49,709 nt of DNA. Origin: Hespellia sp. GTDB lineage: Bacteria; Bacillota; Clostridia; Lachnospirales; Lachnospiraceae. The first letter of the stretch is position 1; the number at the start of each line of letters is the position of its first letter. The notes under the pieces were generated by a model. It was not told the origin of the DNA. It did no database searches and saw nothing but the letters and a program-made list of their open reading frames with translations. This document shows positions 34,090-41,746 of this stretch, piece after piece. The stretch lies in contig JAAVXR010000053.1 of the NCBI GenBank assembly GCA_022790755.1, forward strand, positions 1 through 49,709, given 5' to 3'. A program made the translations under genes and the position numbers.

Positions 34090-34119
34090 TTGCAATATAT
34101 AAAGCAGTATTTGTATATA
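34090..34119 (+). promoter_or_regulatory. Possible promoter of the DapF-like gene
   Basis: TTGCAA at 34090-34095, an 18-bp spacer and TATATA at 34114-34119, in the divergent region shared with the araC-type gene. Confidence 0.35.
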
Positions 34120-34193
34120 AAGAGAAAAAAATGCCTGATACAATAAAGGTAAATATTTATAAGAGTGTAGCAAAAAAGAGGAGATGGAGCATT

Positions 34194-35057
34194 ATGAAAT
34201 TGAATTTAGAAAGATATCATGGACTAGGAAATGACTATTTGGTGTATGATCCCAATCAAAATGAACGGAATCTCTCAGCAGAAGGCGTAAAGCTGATTTG
34301 TGATCGAAAGATTGGATTGGGAGCCGATGGAATCTTGGAAGGACCGTTTATGGATGGGAAAGAGTTGTCCGTAAAGACCTGGAATTCTGATGGAAGTATC
34401 GCGGAGAAGAGCGGAAATGGGGTTCGGATCTTTGCGAAATTTCTTCGGGATGCCGGGTATGTCCAGAAGAAGAATTTTACTTTGCATACAGAGGGTGGTC
34501 CGGTAGAAATTACGTATTTGCATGAAGATGGCAGCAGATTGAGAGTGTCTATGGGGAAACTTTCTTTTTGGAGCGACGAGATTCCAGTTGCAGGGGAGCG
34601 GCGCGAGGTGATCAACGAAGATATGGTTTTCGCAAAAACGTTGTATCCAACAACCTGTGTATCTGTTGGAAATCCACATTGCGTGATTCCAATGCAGGAG
34701 ATCTCAAAAGAACTCGTATGTAAAATCGGAAGTTATTCAGAATCTGCCCATTATTTTCCCAATCGTGTGAATACGCAGATTATGAAAGTGATAGATGAGA
34801 CCAATATAGCGATCGAAATATTTGAACGAGGGTCCGGATACACACTTGCTTCCGGGACAGGTGCCTGTGCGGCGGCAGCGGTCGCTTGTAAACTGGGTCT
34901 GACGGAGAATAAGGTGATTGTTCACATGCCCGGTGGAGAATTGTTAGTGGAGATTGATGAGAATTGGCAGGCTTATATGACAGGGGATGTGTTCTATATT
35001 GCAAAAATTTGTCTGAGCAATGAATTTGGCGAGAGACTTCGACTGTTGAATTGCTAA
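34194..35057 (+). CDS. dapF: DapF-like epimerase with both catalytic cysteines replaced by serine
   Basis: A 287-residue member of the diaminopimelate epimerase fold. DapF interconverts LL- and meso-diaminopimelate using two cysteines (73 and 217 in E. coli). Here the first site reads EKSGNGVRIF, with S73 in place of Cys, and the second YTLASGTGACAAA, with S220 in place of Cys. Substrate-binding features (NDYLVYDPNQ, WNSDGS, GNPHCVIPM, ERGSG) remain. It may be a clostridial Ser/Ser variant of DapF, a racemase of another amino acid, or inactive. Start chosen at the ATG following AAGAGGAGATGG. Confidence 0.82.
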   Translation: MKLNLERYHGLGNDYLVYDPNQNERNLSAEGVKLICDRKIGLGADGILEGPFMDGKELSVKTWNSDGSIAEKSGNGVRIFAKFLRDAGYVQKKNFTLHTEGGPVEITYLHEDGSRLRVSMGKLSFWSDEIPVAGERREVINEDMVFAKTLYPTTCVSVGNPHCVIPMQEISKELVCKIGSYSESAHYFPNRVNTQIMKVIDETNIAIEIFERGSGYTLASGTGACAAAAVACKLGLTENKVIVHMPGGELLVEIDENWQAYMTGDVFYIAKICLSNEFGERLRLLNC

Positions 35058-35093
35058 AATTACTGAAATTTTACAAAAATATCCGGAAAATAG

Positions 35094-35122
35094 TTGACAC
35101 TCCAAATTCACCATAATATAAT
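35094..35122 (+). promoter_or_regulatory. Consensus promoter of rplM-rpsI
   Basis: TTGACA at 35094-35099, a 17-bp spacer and TATAAT at 35117-35122: a perfect SigA promoter, as expected for ribosomal protein genes. Confidence 0.9.
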
Positions 35123-35128
35123 AATGCA

Positions 35129-35260
35129 GTGTGACGAAATGGGGAAAGTATGCGCCAAAGCCCCGGAGCATAGGATTCCTGTTGCTGACATCGGAAAGGA
35201 CATTTGTTGTCCTGAAAGTATAAACAATAAATGGAAGTTGATAATACAGGAGGGAAAACC
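35129..35260 (+). ncRNA. Probable L13 ribosomal protein leader
   Basis: The 130-nt leader between the consensus promoter and rplM can fold, for example GGACA with TGTCC around 35199-35213, before the AGGAGGG ribosome site. Firmicutes usually have an autoregulatory L13 leader at this position. I infer the class from position; I have not matched the consensus structure. Confidence 0.5.
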
Positions 35261-35689
35261 ATGAAGACTTATATGGCTAATCCGGATAAGATTGAGAGAA
35301 AATGGTATTTGGTCGATGCAGAGGGATATACATTAGGACGTCTCGCATCTGAAGTTGCGAAAGTATTAAGAGGAAAGAATAAGCCGGAATTTACGCCGCA
35401 TGTTGATACGGGTGACTATGTAGTGATCGTGAATGCAGAGAAAGTAAAAGTATCTGGTAAGAAGCTGGCTCAGAAAATTTATTACCACCATTCTGAGTAT
35501 GTAGGTGGTATGAAAGAGACCACTCTGGCAGAGATGATGGAGAAAAAGCCAGAGAAAGTAATTGAACTCGCAGTCAAGGGAATGCTTCCGAAAGGACCTT
35601 TGGGAAGAGCAATGTTTAAGAAACTTCATGTATACGCTGGACCGGAGCATGCACAGCAGGCTCAGAAACCAGAAGTATTGACATTTTAG
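35261..35689 (+). CDS. rplM: 50S ribosomal protein L13
   Basis: The 142-residue product matches L13 over its whole length: [60 protein letters not shown] and [19 protein letters not shown]13 is an early-assembling protein of the large subunit. Start chosen at MKTYMA, after CAGGAGGG. The rpsI gene follows 26 bp later, the universal rplM-rpsI pair. Confidence 0.99.
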   Translation: MKTYMANPDKIERKWYLVDAEGYTLGRLASEVAKVLRGKNKPEFTPHVDTGDYVVIVNAEKVKVSGKKLAQKIYYHHSEYVGGMKETTLAEMMEKKPEKVIELAVKGMLPKGPLGRAMFKKLHVYAGPEHAQQAQKPEVLTF

Positions 35690-35715
35690 GAAAAGGTTGA
35701 GAGGAGGACATTACA

Positions 35716-36108
35716 GTGGCTAATACAAAATATTACGGAACAGGAAGAAGAAAAAAATCAATTGCAAGAGTATACCTTGTACCTGGAACAGGTAAAATTA
35801 CAATAAATAAAAGAGATATTGACGAATATCTGGGATTGGAAACATTGAAAGTGGTAGTTCGTCAGCCGCTCGTTGCAACAGAGACATTGGACAAATTTGA
35901 TGTTTTGGTAAATGTAAAAGGCGGTGGATACACGGGACAGGCAGGCGCAATCCGTCATGGTATTGCAAGAGCGCTTTTGATAGCTGATCCGGAATACAGA
36001 CCAGTATTGAAAAAGGCAGGATATCTGACACGTGACCCGAGAATGAAAGAAAGAAAGAAATACGGTCTCAAAGCCGCACGTCGTGCACCACAGTTTTCCA
36101 AGAGATAG
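35716..36108 (+). CDS. rpsI: 30S ribosomal protein S9
   Basis: The 130-residue product matches S9, with [19 protein letters not shown] at the start and the C-terminal [16 protein letters not shown] that reaches the decoding centre near P-site tRNA. GTG start after GAGAGGAGG. Co-transcribed with rplM and closed by a strong terminator. Confidence 0.99.
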   Translation: MANTKYYGTGRRKKSIARVYLVPGTGKITINKRDIDEYLGLETLKVVVRQPLVATETLDKFDVLVNVKGGGYTGQAGAIRHGIARALLIADPEYRPVLKKAGYLTRDPRMKERKKYGLKAARRAPQFSKR

Positions 36109-36138
36109 GCAGACGGAACACAAGATTTCAAGAATTAT

Positions 36139-36168
36139 ACTCCGCAGGTTTTCCTGTGGAGTTTTTTT
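36139..36168 (+). terminator. Intrinsic terminator of rplM-rpsI
   Basis: ACTCCGCAGG (36139-36148) pairs with CCTGTGGAGT (36153-36162) around a TTTT loop, followed by a T7 run. Confidence 0.92.
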
Positions 36169-36174
36169 GAATTA

Positions 36175-36203
36175 TTAACATTTTAAGCTATTTAGGTTAT
36201 AAT
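36175..36203 (+). promoter_or_regulatory. Predicted promoter of the mini-ORF/DUF2164 unit
   Basis: TTAACA at 36175-36180, a 17-bp spacer and TATAAT at 36198-36203, immediately after the rpsI terminator. Confidence 0.7.
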
Positions 36204-36244
36204 ATATTTTGAACTTACACAGATTTCATAATGGAGGTGCTGGT

Positions 36245-36310
36245 ATGTGCGATGTAAAAAAGTATGAAAAGATCTATGAAGATATAAAAACTATTCTGAT
36301 AACAAGATGA
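36245..36310 (+). CDS. 21-codon leader-type ORF
   Basis: ATG 36245 follows a good AATGGAGGTGCTGGT site, and the frame encodes 21 residues (MCDVKKYEKIYEDIKTILIT, then Arg) to TGA at 36310. It lies between a clear promoter and the DUF2164 gene, whose Shine-Dalgarno site starts right at the stop. It may be a translated leader coupling to DUF2164 or the remnant of a longer gene. No attenuator hairpin is visible. Confidence 0.4.
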   Translation: MCDVKKYEKIYEDIKTILITR

Positions 36311-36325
36311 AGGAGAGTAAGAACT

Positions 36326-36592
36326 ATGAAACGGAAAGAATCCCTATTACAGATAAAATTGTCAGATCAGCAGAGAAAAAATCTGAATGACGAAATCAAG
36401 GCATTTTATCTAGATGAACGTGGTGAAGAAATCGGTATGATCGAGCAAATGCAGCTGTTGGAGTTATTCGAACAGAAACTCGCTCCAATTATCTATAATA
36501 AAGCGCTCGAAGATGCGAAGAAATGGTATCTTCAAATGATGGATTATCTGGACTCGGAGTACTATTTGTTGTACAAGGATGAAAATAGATAA
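36326..36592 (+). CDS. DUF2164 family protein
   Basis: An 88-residue acidic helical protein matching DUF2164: IKLSDQQRKNLNDEIKAFYL, ERGEEIGMIEQMQLLELFEQ and IIYNKALEDAKKWY are the conserved parts. The family is widespread in Firmicutes and of unknown function. The start follows GAAGGAGAG. The gene converges on the ABC permease gene with a 34-bp gap. Confidence 0.85.
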   Translation: MKRKESLLQIKLSDQQRKNLNDEIKAFYLDERGEEIGMIEQMQLLELFEQKLAPIIYNKALEDAKKWYLQMMDYLDSEYYLLYKDENR

Positions 36593-36626
36593 TAGGCCGA
36601 TTCTTGAATAAAAGATCGCCGGTATA

Positions 36627-37274
36627 TCATTTCTTTCTGTTTAAAATTCGGATAGACGCTGCAATGGAACAAGCGTAAAGTCCTATCAGGATAAGAACGC
36701 TAACAATAATCAGAACGCTGGTGGGATACTTTGAGAAAAGTCTCCATACAGTTACCTGCACAGGAAATTTTGCACTCAAAAAGAGCAGTATTAGATAGCC
36801 GGCAACCGGTAGATACATAAAAACTCTGCCTTTGATGGAGCCGAATTTATAATATCCAGGAAGCTGGAATACCGTGTAAAGGGTAAAGAGAATTATTCCT
36901 GTAGCCGCAGCGGTTATCAGATCGGATGTGGAGAGGGATTCTCCCAGGAACATTAATATAACAGGATGGATCAATAGGGAGAAGGCCAGGGCGATGACAC
37001 CCGTTCCTATGACAAAGAAGTAACGGCCAATGACGAGCTCTTTTTGACGGATGGGCAGCATTCCATAAAGCATATCCATATCATTTTTCTCCATTACAGA
37101 GAAAGGATATCCTGCAGTCATTGCGATAAAACACATCGCGAAAGAAATTCCGGTAAATAAAGAGCGGTTAACTGCGGTAAAAAGAACGGGTAACAACATT
37201 GTAAAACAAATTGTTTTGAGATAAGGTTGAACTAAAGAAAAGTCCAATTTTACGATATTCCAAATATTATGCAT
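36627..37274 (-). CDS. ABC-2 type transporter permease
   Basis: A 215-residue membrane protein with about six spans (for example FVIGTGVIALAFSLLIHPVI, AAATGIILFTLYTVFQL, VLIIVSVLILIGLYACSIAA). The segment SVMEKNDMDMLYGMLPIRQK is typical of small ABC-2 permeases linked to YtrA-type regulators. Start chosen at MHNIWN after GGGAGG. It overlaps the ATPase gene by 8 bp. Such systems usually respond to cell-envelope stress or antibiotics; the substrate is unknown. Confidence 0.88.
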   Translation of the reverse strand: MHNIWNIVKLDFSLVQPYLKTICFTMLLPVLFTAVNRSLFTGISFAMCFIAMTAGYPFSVMEKNDMDMLYGMLPIRQKELVIGRYFFVIGTGVIALAFSLLIHPVILMFLGESLSTSDLITAAATGIILFTLYTVFQLPGYYKFGSIKGRVFMYLPVAGYLILLFLSAKFPVQVTVWRLFSKYPTSVLIIVSVLILIGLYACSIAASIRILNRKK

Positions 37275-38148
37275 ATAACCTCCCATTTGTGCACGTATCA
37301 CAGCGTAAGCCTGCCGTAAATACCATGATGTCGTCTATGGTTGGCGGTTCTGTGTGTAGGTGCGAAAAATCATTTGTATCTTCTGTTTCTATCAATGCTT
37401 CAAATCCGGTGCTAAAATGCCGAATGCCAAGGCATCTTCTTTTCAGATCATCGGTCAGACTTTCTGCTCCCCCTTTGACAATGCGATACTTATTCATGAA
37501 TGCATCTTTGGTTCCGCTGAAGAATAAATTCCCATAATTGATGTAAGTGATATAATCAGCAATCTGTTCCAGATCGCTGGTGACATGTGTCGAGAATAAA
37601 ACGCTGTGTTCACCGTCTTCGATATATTCGGATAAAAGATGGAGCAGTTCGTCACGAGAAACTGGGTCCAGGCTGCCGGTAGGTTCATCCAGAATCAATA
37701 ATTTTGCATCATAAGAGAAAACGCAGGAGAGCATAAGCTTCATTTGCATTCCACTGGATAAGTCAGCCACTTTCTTGGAAGAAGGAATGCGAAATCGCTG
37801 CAAGAAAGTCTGGAACTTCTGATGATCCCAATTGGGATAGAATCTGGACAGACTGTGTTCTGTCTGGGCTACGCTCCAATCGTCGTTAAAATAGTTGGAG
37901 TGGAAGACGGCACCAAGGCAGGATTTGATAGTCTGCTCATCTGCAATGTTATCCAGTCCGAAAATTTTGACTTCCCCGCTGGTGCGTTTCAGCATATTGA
38001 GAATCAACCGGATGGTGGTGGTTTTGCCGGAACCATTGGGGCCGATCAATCCCATAATATATCCTTTTGGCAGAGTAAAACTAATGTTGTGTAGTTGAAA
38101 TGTATCAAAATTCTTTGATAGATTGGAAACTTGTAGATCATTCGTCAT
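37267..38148 (-). CDS. ABC transporter ATP-binding protein
   Basis: A 293-residue ATPase of the YtrB/CcmA-like type. Walker A is GPNGSGKTTT (near 36-45), the signature LSSGMQMKLML, Walker B LLILDEPTGSLD, and the switch histidine in LFSTHVTSD. A C-terminal extension of about 80 residues follows the nucleotide domain. It lies between a GntR regulator gene (11-bp overlap) and its permease gene, giving the standard GntR-ATPase-permease operon. Confidence 0.93.
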   Translation of the reverse strand: MTNDLQVSNLSKNFDTFQLHNISFTLPKGYIMGLIGPNGSGKTTTIRLILNMLKRTSGEVKIFGLDNIADEQTIKSCLGAVFHSNYFNDDWSVAQTEHSLSRFYPNWDHQKFQTFLQRFRIPSSKKVADLSSGMQMKLMLSCVFSYDAKLLILDEPTGSLDPVSRDELLHLLSEYIEDGEHSVLFSTHVTSDLEQIADYITYINYGNLFFSGTKDAFMNKYRIVKGGAESLTDDLKRRCLGIRHFSTGFEALIETEDTNDFSHLHTEPPTIDDIMVFTAGLRCDTCTNGRLYA

Positions 38149-38524
38149 TTTGTATCTCCTCCATTAAGAGATCTAAAAGGTGATGCAATTCTTCTTTTGG
38201 CAAATCAGCGACTTGAGCGGTATGGATAGCTTCTGATAAACTGGTTTCAATTTTGCATAATAATTGTTCCCGCAAAAGCTCAGAGCTATGTCCCATTACG
38301 AAACAGCCGCGGCCCTGAACATTTTTTACGAAGCCTTCCTGTTCTAATTCGGTATAAGCTCTGGTTACAGTCAGAACGGCAATCTTCAATTCTTTGGCGA
38401 GTGTTCTGAGTGAAGGGAGTACGTCGCCTTCCTGTAGTTCTCCCGACAGAATTGCGGCTTTGATTTGCTGTTTCATCTGTTCGTAGATAGGGGTTCCTGA
38501 AATGTTGGAAATAATGAGTTTCAT
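38138..38524 (-). CDS. GntR family (YtrA-type) transcriptional regulator
   Basis: A 128-residue regulator with an N-terminal winged helix (PIYEQMKQQIKAAILSGELQ; LPSLRTLAKELKIAVLTVTR) and a short helical C-terminal part, as in the YtrA subfamily that represses adjacent ABC genes. Start at MKLIIS is preferred because upstream in-frame ATGs lie in the operator region. Presumed to bind the inverted repeat at 38549-38578. Confidence 0.9.
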   Translation of the reverse strand: MKLIISNISGTPIYEQMKQQIKAAILSGELQEGDVLPSLRTLAKELKIAVLTVTRAYTELEQEGFVKNVQGRGCFVMGHSSELLREQLLCKIETSLSEAIHTAQVADLPKEELHHLLDLLMEEIQNDE

Positions 38525-38548
38525 AAATCGTCCATTCTTCATGTGTCT

Positions 38549-38578
38549 ATAGTGTTGTACTGTTATGTATAACACTAT
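38549..38578 (-). promoter_or_regulatory. Probable GntR operator
   Basis: ATAGTGTT (38549-38556) and AACACTAT (38571-38578) are perfect inverted half-sites separated by 14 bp, directly upstream of the gntR start on the minus strand and overlapping its likely promoter. The spacing resembles YtrA-type operators; autoregulation is the simplest reading. Confidence 0.65.
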
Positions 38579-38616
38579 AACACATTGGTGGATAGAGTGC
38601 AAGAGAGAATTCATAC

Positions 38617-38644
38617 TTTACAAGAAATTGGAAACGTGTATAAT
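38617..38644 (+). promoter_or_regulatory. Predicted promoter upstream of thiE
   Basis: TTTACA at 38617-38622, a 16-bp spacer and TATAAT at 38639-38644. Transcription would start near 38651, ahead of a hairpin with terminator form. Confidence 0.55.
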
Positions 38645-38676
38645 AGAAATGAAAATGGAACAGCAGCTTGCTGTCT

Positions 38677-38713
38677 ACTGCGGATGTATCCTGTTGATGT
38701 GTCCGCAGTTTTT
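38677..38713 (+). terminator. Terminator-like hairpin between the thiE promoter and thiE
   Basis: ACTGCGGA (38677-38684) pairs with TCCGCAGT (38702-38709), followed by a T5 run. A smaller hairpin ACAGCA/TGCTGT lies just upstream (38660-38674). Lying between promoter and gene, it could be an attenuator, or it could end a short RNA of about 60 nt. I do not see the conserved core of a TPP riboswitch. A 36-codon frame beginning at ATG 38649 reads through the hairpin. Confidence 0.6.
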
Positions 38714-38783
38714 GTTATTGGATGAAAATTCTGTCAATATATTCATATTCATTAAGTGATTGACTTTGCAGGAGGAAGTACAT

Positions 38784-39425
38784 ATGAAATGCAGGAAAGA
38801 AGATTTGCTGCTATACGCGGTGACGGATCGAAGCTGGCTAAAGGGAGAAACTCTGTGTGATCAGGTGGAAAAGGCGCTTGCTGGAGGAACGACGTTCGTT
38901 CAGTTGCGGGAAAAGAATTTGGATAAGGTGCATCTTCTGGAAGAGGCAAGAAAAATACAGGCGCTTTGCAGAAGATACAAGGTCCCCTTTGTGATCAATG
39001 ACAGTGTTGAAATTGCCGCTGCAATAGATGCGGACGGTGTTCATCTGGGACAAAAGGATATGTCAGTGGAAGAAGCGGGGGCGAGACTGGGCTCCGATGC
39101 AATCATTGGGGCGTCGGCGCGGACGGTGGAGCAGGCGTTACTGGCGCAGGAGCAAGGCGCCGATTATCTCGGTGTGGGAGCCGTTTTTCAGACAGGTACC
39201 AAGGCGGATGCCAGAACGATCAGCCATGAGACGCTGCGGGCGATCTGTGCTGCAGTTGAGATTCCGGTGATCGCGATCGGTGGGATTTCGGAAGAAAATG
39301 TGATGGAATTGTCTGGCACGGGTATCTGTGGCATTGCGGTGATCAGTGCGCTTTTTTCAAAGGAAGACATTACGAAGGCGGCAGAAACATTAAAAAAGAT
39401 GACGAAGGAGGCGGTAAATAGATGA
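38784..39425 (+). CDS. thiE: Thiamine-phosphate synthase
   Basis: Joins HMP pyrophosphate and thiazole phosphate to give thiamine phosphate. The 213-residue TIM-barrel protein has the expected segments: YAVTDRSW, GGTTFVQLREKNLD (pyrophosphate-binding Lys region), PFVINDSVEIAAAIDADGVH, LGQKDMSVEEA, GASARTVEQA, GADYLGVGAVF and IPVIAIGGI. Start ATG 38784 after CAGGAGG; an upstream TTG is unlikely. It overlaps the HAD gene by 4 bp, so thiE-HAD-thiD form one unit. Confidence 0.96.
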   Translation: MKCRKEDLLLYAVTDRSWLKGETLCDQVEKALAGGTTFVQLREKNLDKVHLLEEARKIQALCRRYKVPFVINDSVEIAAAIDADGVHLGQKDMSVEEAGARLGSDAIIGASARTVEQALLAQEQGADYLGVGAVFQTGTKADARTISHETLRAICAAVEIPVIAIGGISEENVMELSGTGICGIAVISALFSKEDITKAAETLKKMTKEAVNR

Positions 39426-40081
39426 TACAAGGTGCGATTTTTGATATGGATGGGACACTTTTGGATTCTATGCCATTTTGGAAGAATGCGGGGGCAAGGT
39501 ATCTGGAACGTATAGGGATACAGGCAGAACCGGGATTGGACGGAGTGCTCAGTGTCATGAGTATGCCGGAAGGTGCAAGGTATATAAAAGAGAAATATGC
39601 TCCGCGGCAGTCGGCGGAGGAGATTGCTGCGGGGATCAATCAAATTGTTTTTCACGCGTATCAGGAAGTGATTCCGTTAAAAGAAGGTGTTCGGGAGTTT
39701 CTCAAGTGTCTTTCGGAGAAAGAGATCCCCATGGTTGTTGCAACGTCCACAGACCGAAAGTTGGGCGAGGCGGCGATGGAGCGGCTTGGAATCAGGCAAT
39801 ACTTTCAGAGAGTATTTACATGTACCGAAATAGGAAAGGGAAAAGGTGAGCCGGACATTTATCTGGAAGCGGCGCGTTTTCTGCAAAGTTCCCCGGAAAA
39901 TATATGGGTGTTTGAGGATGCTCTGTACGCTGCAAAGACGGTGAAAAAAGCCGGTTTTCGTTTGGTTGCGGTGTTCGATGAGGAGGAAAAGCAAGAGCAG
40001 GGAGAATTAGTTTCTCTGGCAGAACATTACATAAAGGCAGAGGATGACTGGAGAAAGCTTTTGTTATTGGAAAGGAAATAG
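39422..40081 (+). CDS. HAD family phosphatase (beta-phosphoglucomutase-like)
   Basis: A 219-residue HAD hydrolase. The nucleophile motif is at 8-12 (DMDGT), followed by a helical cap (about 15-90), motif II ATSTDRK, motif III lysine in GKGKGEPDIY and motif IV FEDALYAA. It is translationally coupled to thiE and lies 5 bp before thiD. It could be the phosphatase that dephosphorylates thiamine phosphate or HMP phosphate, but HAD specificity cannot be read from sequence. Confidence 0.88.
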   Translation: MIQGAIFDMDGTLLDSMPFWKNAGARYLERIGIQAEPGLDGVLSVMSMPEGARYIKEKYAPRQSAEEIAAGINQIVFHAYQEVIPLKEGVREFLKCLSEKEIPMVVATSTDRKLGEAAMERLGIRQYFQRVFTCTEIGKGKGEPDIYLEAARFLQSSPENIWVFEDALYAAKTVKKAGFRLVAVFDEEEKQEQGELVSLAEHYIKAEDDWRKLLLLERK

Positions 40082-40086
40082 AATTT

Positions 40087-40881
40087 GTGAAAACGGTATT
40101 GACGATTGCCGGAAGCGACTCCAGTGGAGGGGCCGGCATCCAGGCGGATATTAAGACGATAACGGTTCATGGGGTGTATGCCATGAGCGCAGTTACGGCT
40201 CTGACTGCGCAGAACACGACCGGAGTGACTGGAATTTTGGAGGTGACACCGGCGTTTCTGGGGGAGCAGTTGGAGGCCGTTTTTTCGGATATATTTCCCG
40301 ATGCAGTGAAGATTGGAATGGTATCTTCCAGAGAGCAGATTTTAAAAATTGTGGAAAAACTAAAAAAGTATCATACAAAGAACATTGTCGTAGATCCGGT
40401 GATGTCGTCTACAAGCGGCGTTCATTTGATGCAAAATGATGCGGTCAGGGCGATGAAAGAGGAGTTGTTTCCGATCGCAGATATCCTGACCCCGAATATT
40501 CCAGAAGCACAGGTGCTGACTGGTCGGCAGATTTTATCGAAAGAGGATATGGAGGATGCGGCAAAGGAGATCTCTAGGTCCTATCATTGCGCCGTGCTCT
40601 TGAAAGGTGGTCACCGAATCATTGGTGCAGACGATTTTCTTTATGAAGTTCCGAAAGGAAAGTGGTTCTACGGCAGGCGGATTGAGAATTCCAATACACA
40701 TGGAACCGGCTGTACTTTGTCCAGCGCGATTGCCTCCAATTTGGCGAAAGGTTATGATATGGAGTGGGCGGTAGAAAGAGCGAAAGCTTATATTTCGGGA
40801 GCTTTGGAAGCGATGCTGGATCTGGGAAAAGGTAATGGGCCCATGAACCATGCATTTGCAATCAGCAGCAATTTGGAATGA
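40087..40881 (+). CDS. thiD: Hydroxymethylpyrimidine/phosphomethylpyrimidine kinase
   Basis: A 264-residue ribokinase-fold enzyme that phosphorylates HMP and HMP-P for thiamine synthesis. Family features: LTIAGSDSSGGAGIQADIKT at the N-terminus, ALTAQNTTGV, VVDPVMSSTSG, LTPNIPEAQVLTG, VLLKGGH and the catalytic NTHGTGCTLSSAIA. GTG start at 40087 following GGAAAGGAAATAG. Last gene of the thiE-HAD-thiD unit; no terminator is obvious before the next promoter at 40920. Confidence 0.95.
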   Translation: MKTVLTIAGSDSSGGAGIQADIKTITVHGVYAMSAVTALTAQNTTGVTGILEVTPAFLGEQLEAVFSDIFPDAVKIGMVSSREQILKIVEKLKKYHTKNIVVDPVMSSTSGVHLMQNDAVRAMKEELFPIADILTPNIPEAQVLTGRQILSKEDMEDAAKEISRSYHCAVLLKGGHRIIGADDFLYEVPKGKWFYGRRIENSNTHGTGCTLSSAIASNLAKGYDMEWAVERAKAYISGALEAMLDLGKGNGPMNHAFAISSNLE

Positions 40882-40919
40882 GGTTTGAGGCCCGTCTCGG
40901 AAAATCCTTCAATTGTGTA

Positions 40920-40948
40920 TTGAACTCGGGAACGTTCGCGGATATAAT
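40920..40948 (+). promoter_or_regulatory. Predicted promoter of the IMP cyclohydrolase/AICAR formyltransferase genes
   Basis: TTGAAC at 40920-40925, a 17-bp spacer and TATAAT at 40943-40948. The leader of about 55 nt is too short for a purine riboswitch of the usual size. Confidence 0.7.
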
Positions 40949-41011
40949 AGAGCTGTATCTAGAAGATGGACAGACTGTGTCCGACAAGACATCCAAAGGA
41001 GAATCAATCTA

Positions 41012-41725
41012 ATGAAAATGTTATCCATTGAGCAGGAGTTGAAAGGGAATGCTTATCCAGGCAGAGGAATTATTATAGGAAAAAGCGCCGACGGTACCAA
41101 GGCAGTGACTGCGTATTTTATCATGGGAAGAAGTGAGAACAGCAGAAATCGGATCTTCGTGGAAGAGGGGGATGGAATTCGGACGCAGGCGTTTGATCCT
41201 TCCAAATTGACGGACCCCAGTTTGATTATCTATGCCCCGGTGCGGGTTTTAGGCAATCAAACGATCGTGACGAATGGAGACCAGACGGATACGATTTATG
41301 ACGCCTTATCCTCGGGACAGACCTTTGAGCAGTCTCTGCGCAGTAGGGAGTTTGAGCCGGATGCGCCGAACTATACGCCAAGAATTTCAGGGGTTTTGTG
41401 TGTGGAGAATGGCGGGTATCATTATGCAATGTCTATTTTAAAAAGCAGTGATGGGAATCCCAATAGTTGCTGTCGATATACCTTTAGCTATGAGAATCCG
41501 ATTGCAGGCGAGGGACATTTCCTTCATACCTATCAACAAGATGGCGATCCGCTTCCGAGTTTTGAAGGAGAACCGAAGCGAATCGAGATTGGGGATGATA
41601 TGGATGCATTTGCAAAGTGTCTGTGGGAAAGTCTGAATGAGGAAAATAAAGTTTCTTTGTTTGTTCGTTCTATTTGCATTGTAGATGGAACTTGGGAAAC
41701 GAAAATTATCAATAAAAATCAATAA
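41012..41725 (+). CDS. IMP cyclohydrolase (PurO-like)
   Basis: A 237-residue protein of the stand-alone IMP cyclohydrolase family, first known as archaeal PurO. It closes FAICAR to IMP, the last step of purine synthesis. Characteristic parts: LKGNAYPGRGIIIGKSADGT, AVTAYFIMGRSENSRNRIF, IYAPVRVLGNQTIVTNGDQT and APNYTPRISGVL. Start at MKMLSI after AAAGGAG. The stand-alone AICAR formyltransferase follows 21 bp later, so the two replace bifunctional PurH. Confidence 0.9.
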   Translation: MKMLSIEQELKGNAYPGRGIIIGKSADGTKAVTAYFIMGRSENSRNRIFVEEGDGIRTQAFDPSKLTDPSLIIYAPVRVLGNQTIVTNGDQTDTIYDALSSGQTFEQSLRSREFEPDAPNYTPRISGVLCVENGGYHYAMSILKSSDGNPNSCCRYTFSYENPIAGEGHFLHTYQQDGDPLPSFEGEPKRIEIGDDMDAFAKCLWESLNEENKVSLFVRSICIVDGTWETKIINKNQ

Positions 41726-41746
41726 TATCATGGGGAGAAAAGAGCG

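Noticed and set aside
36595..36622. Weak inverted repeat between the DUF2164 gene and the ABC permease gene as a shared terminator
   Set aside because: The stem is interrupted and no U-run follows on either strand.
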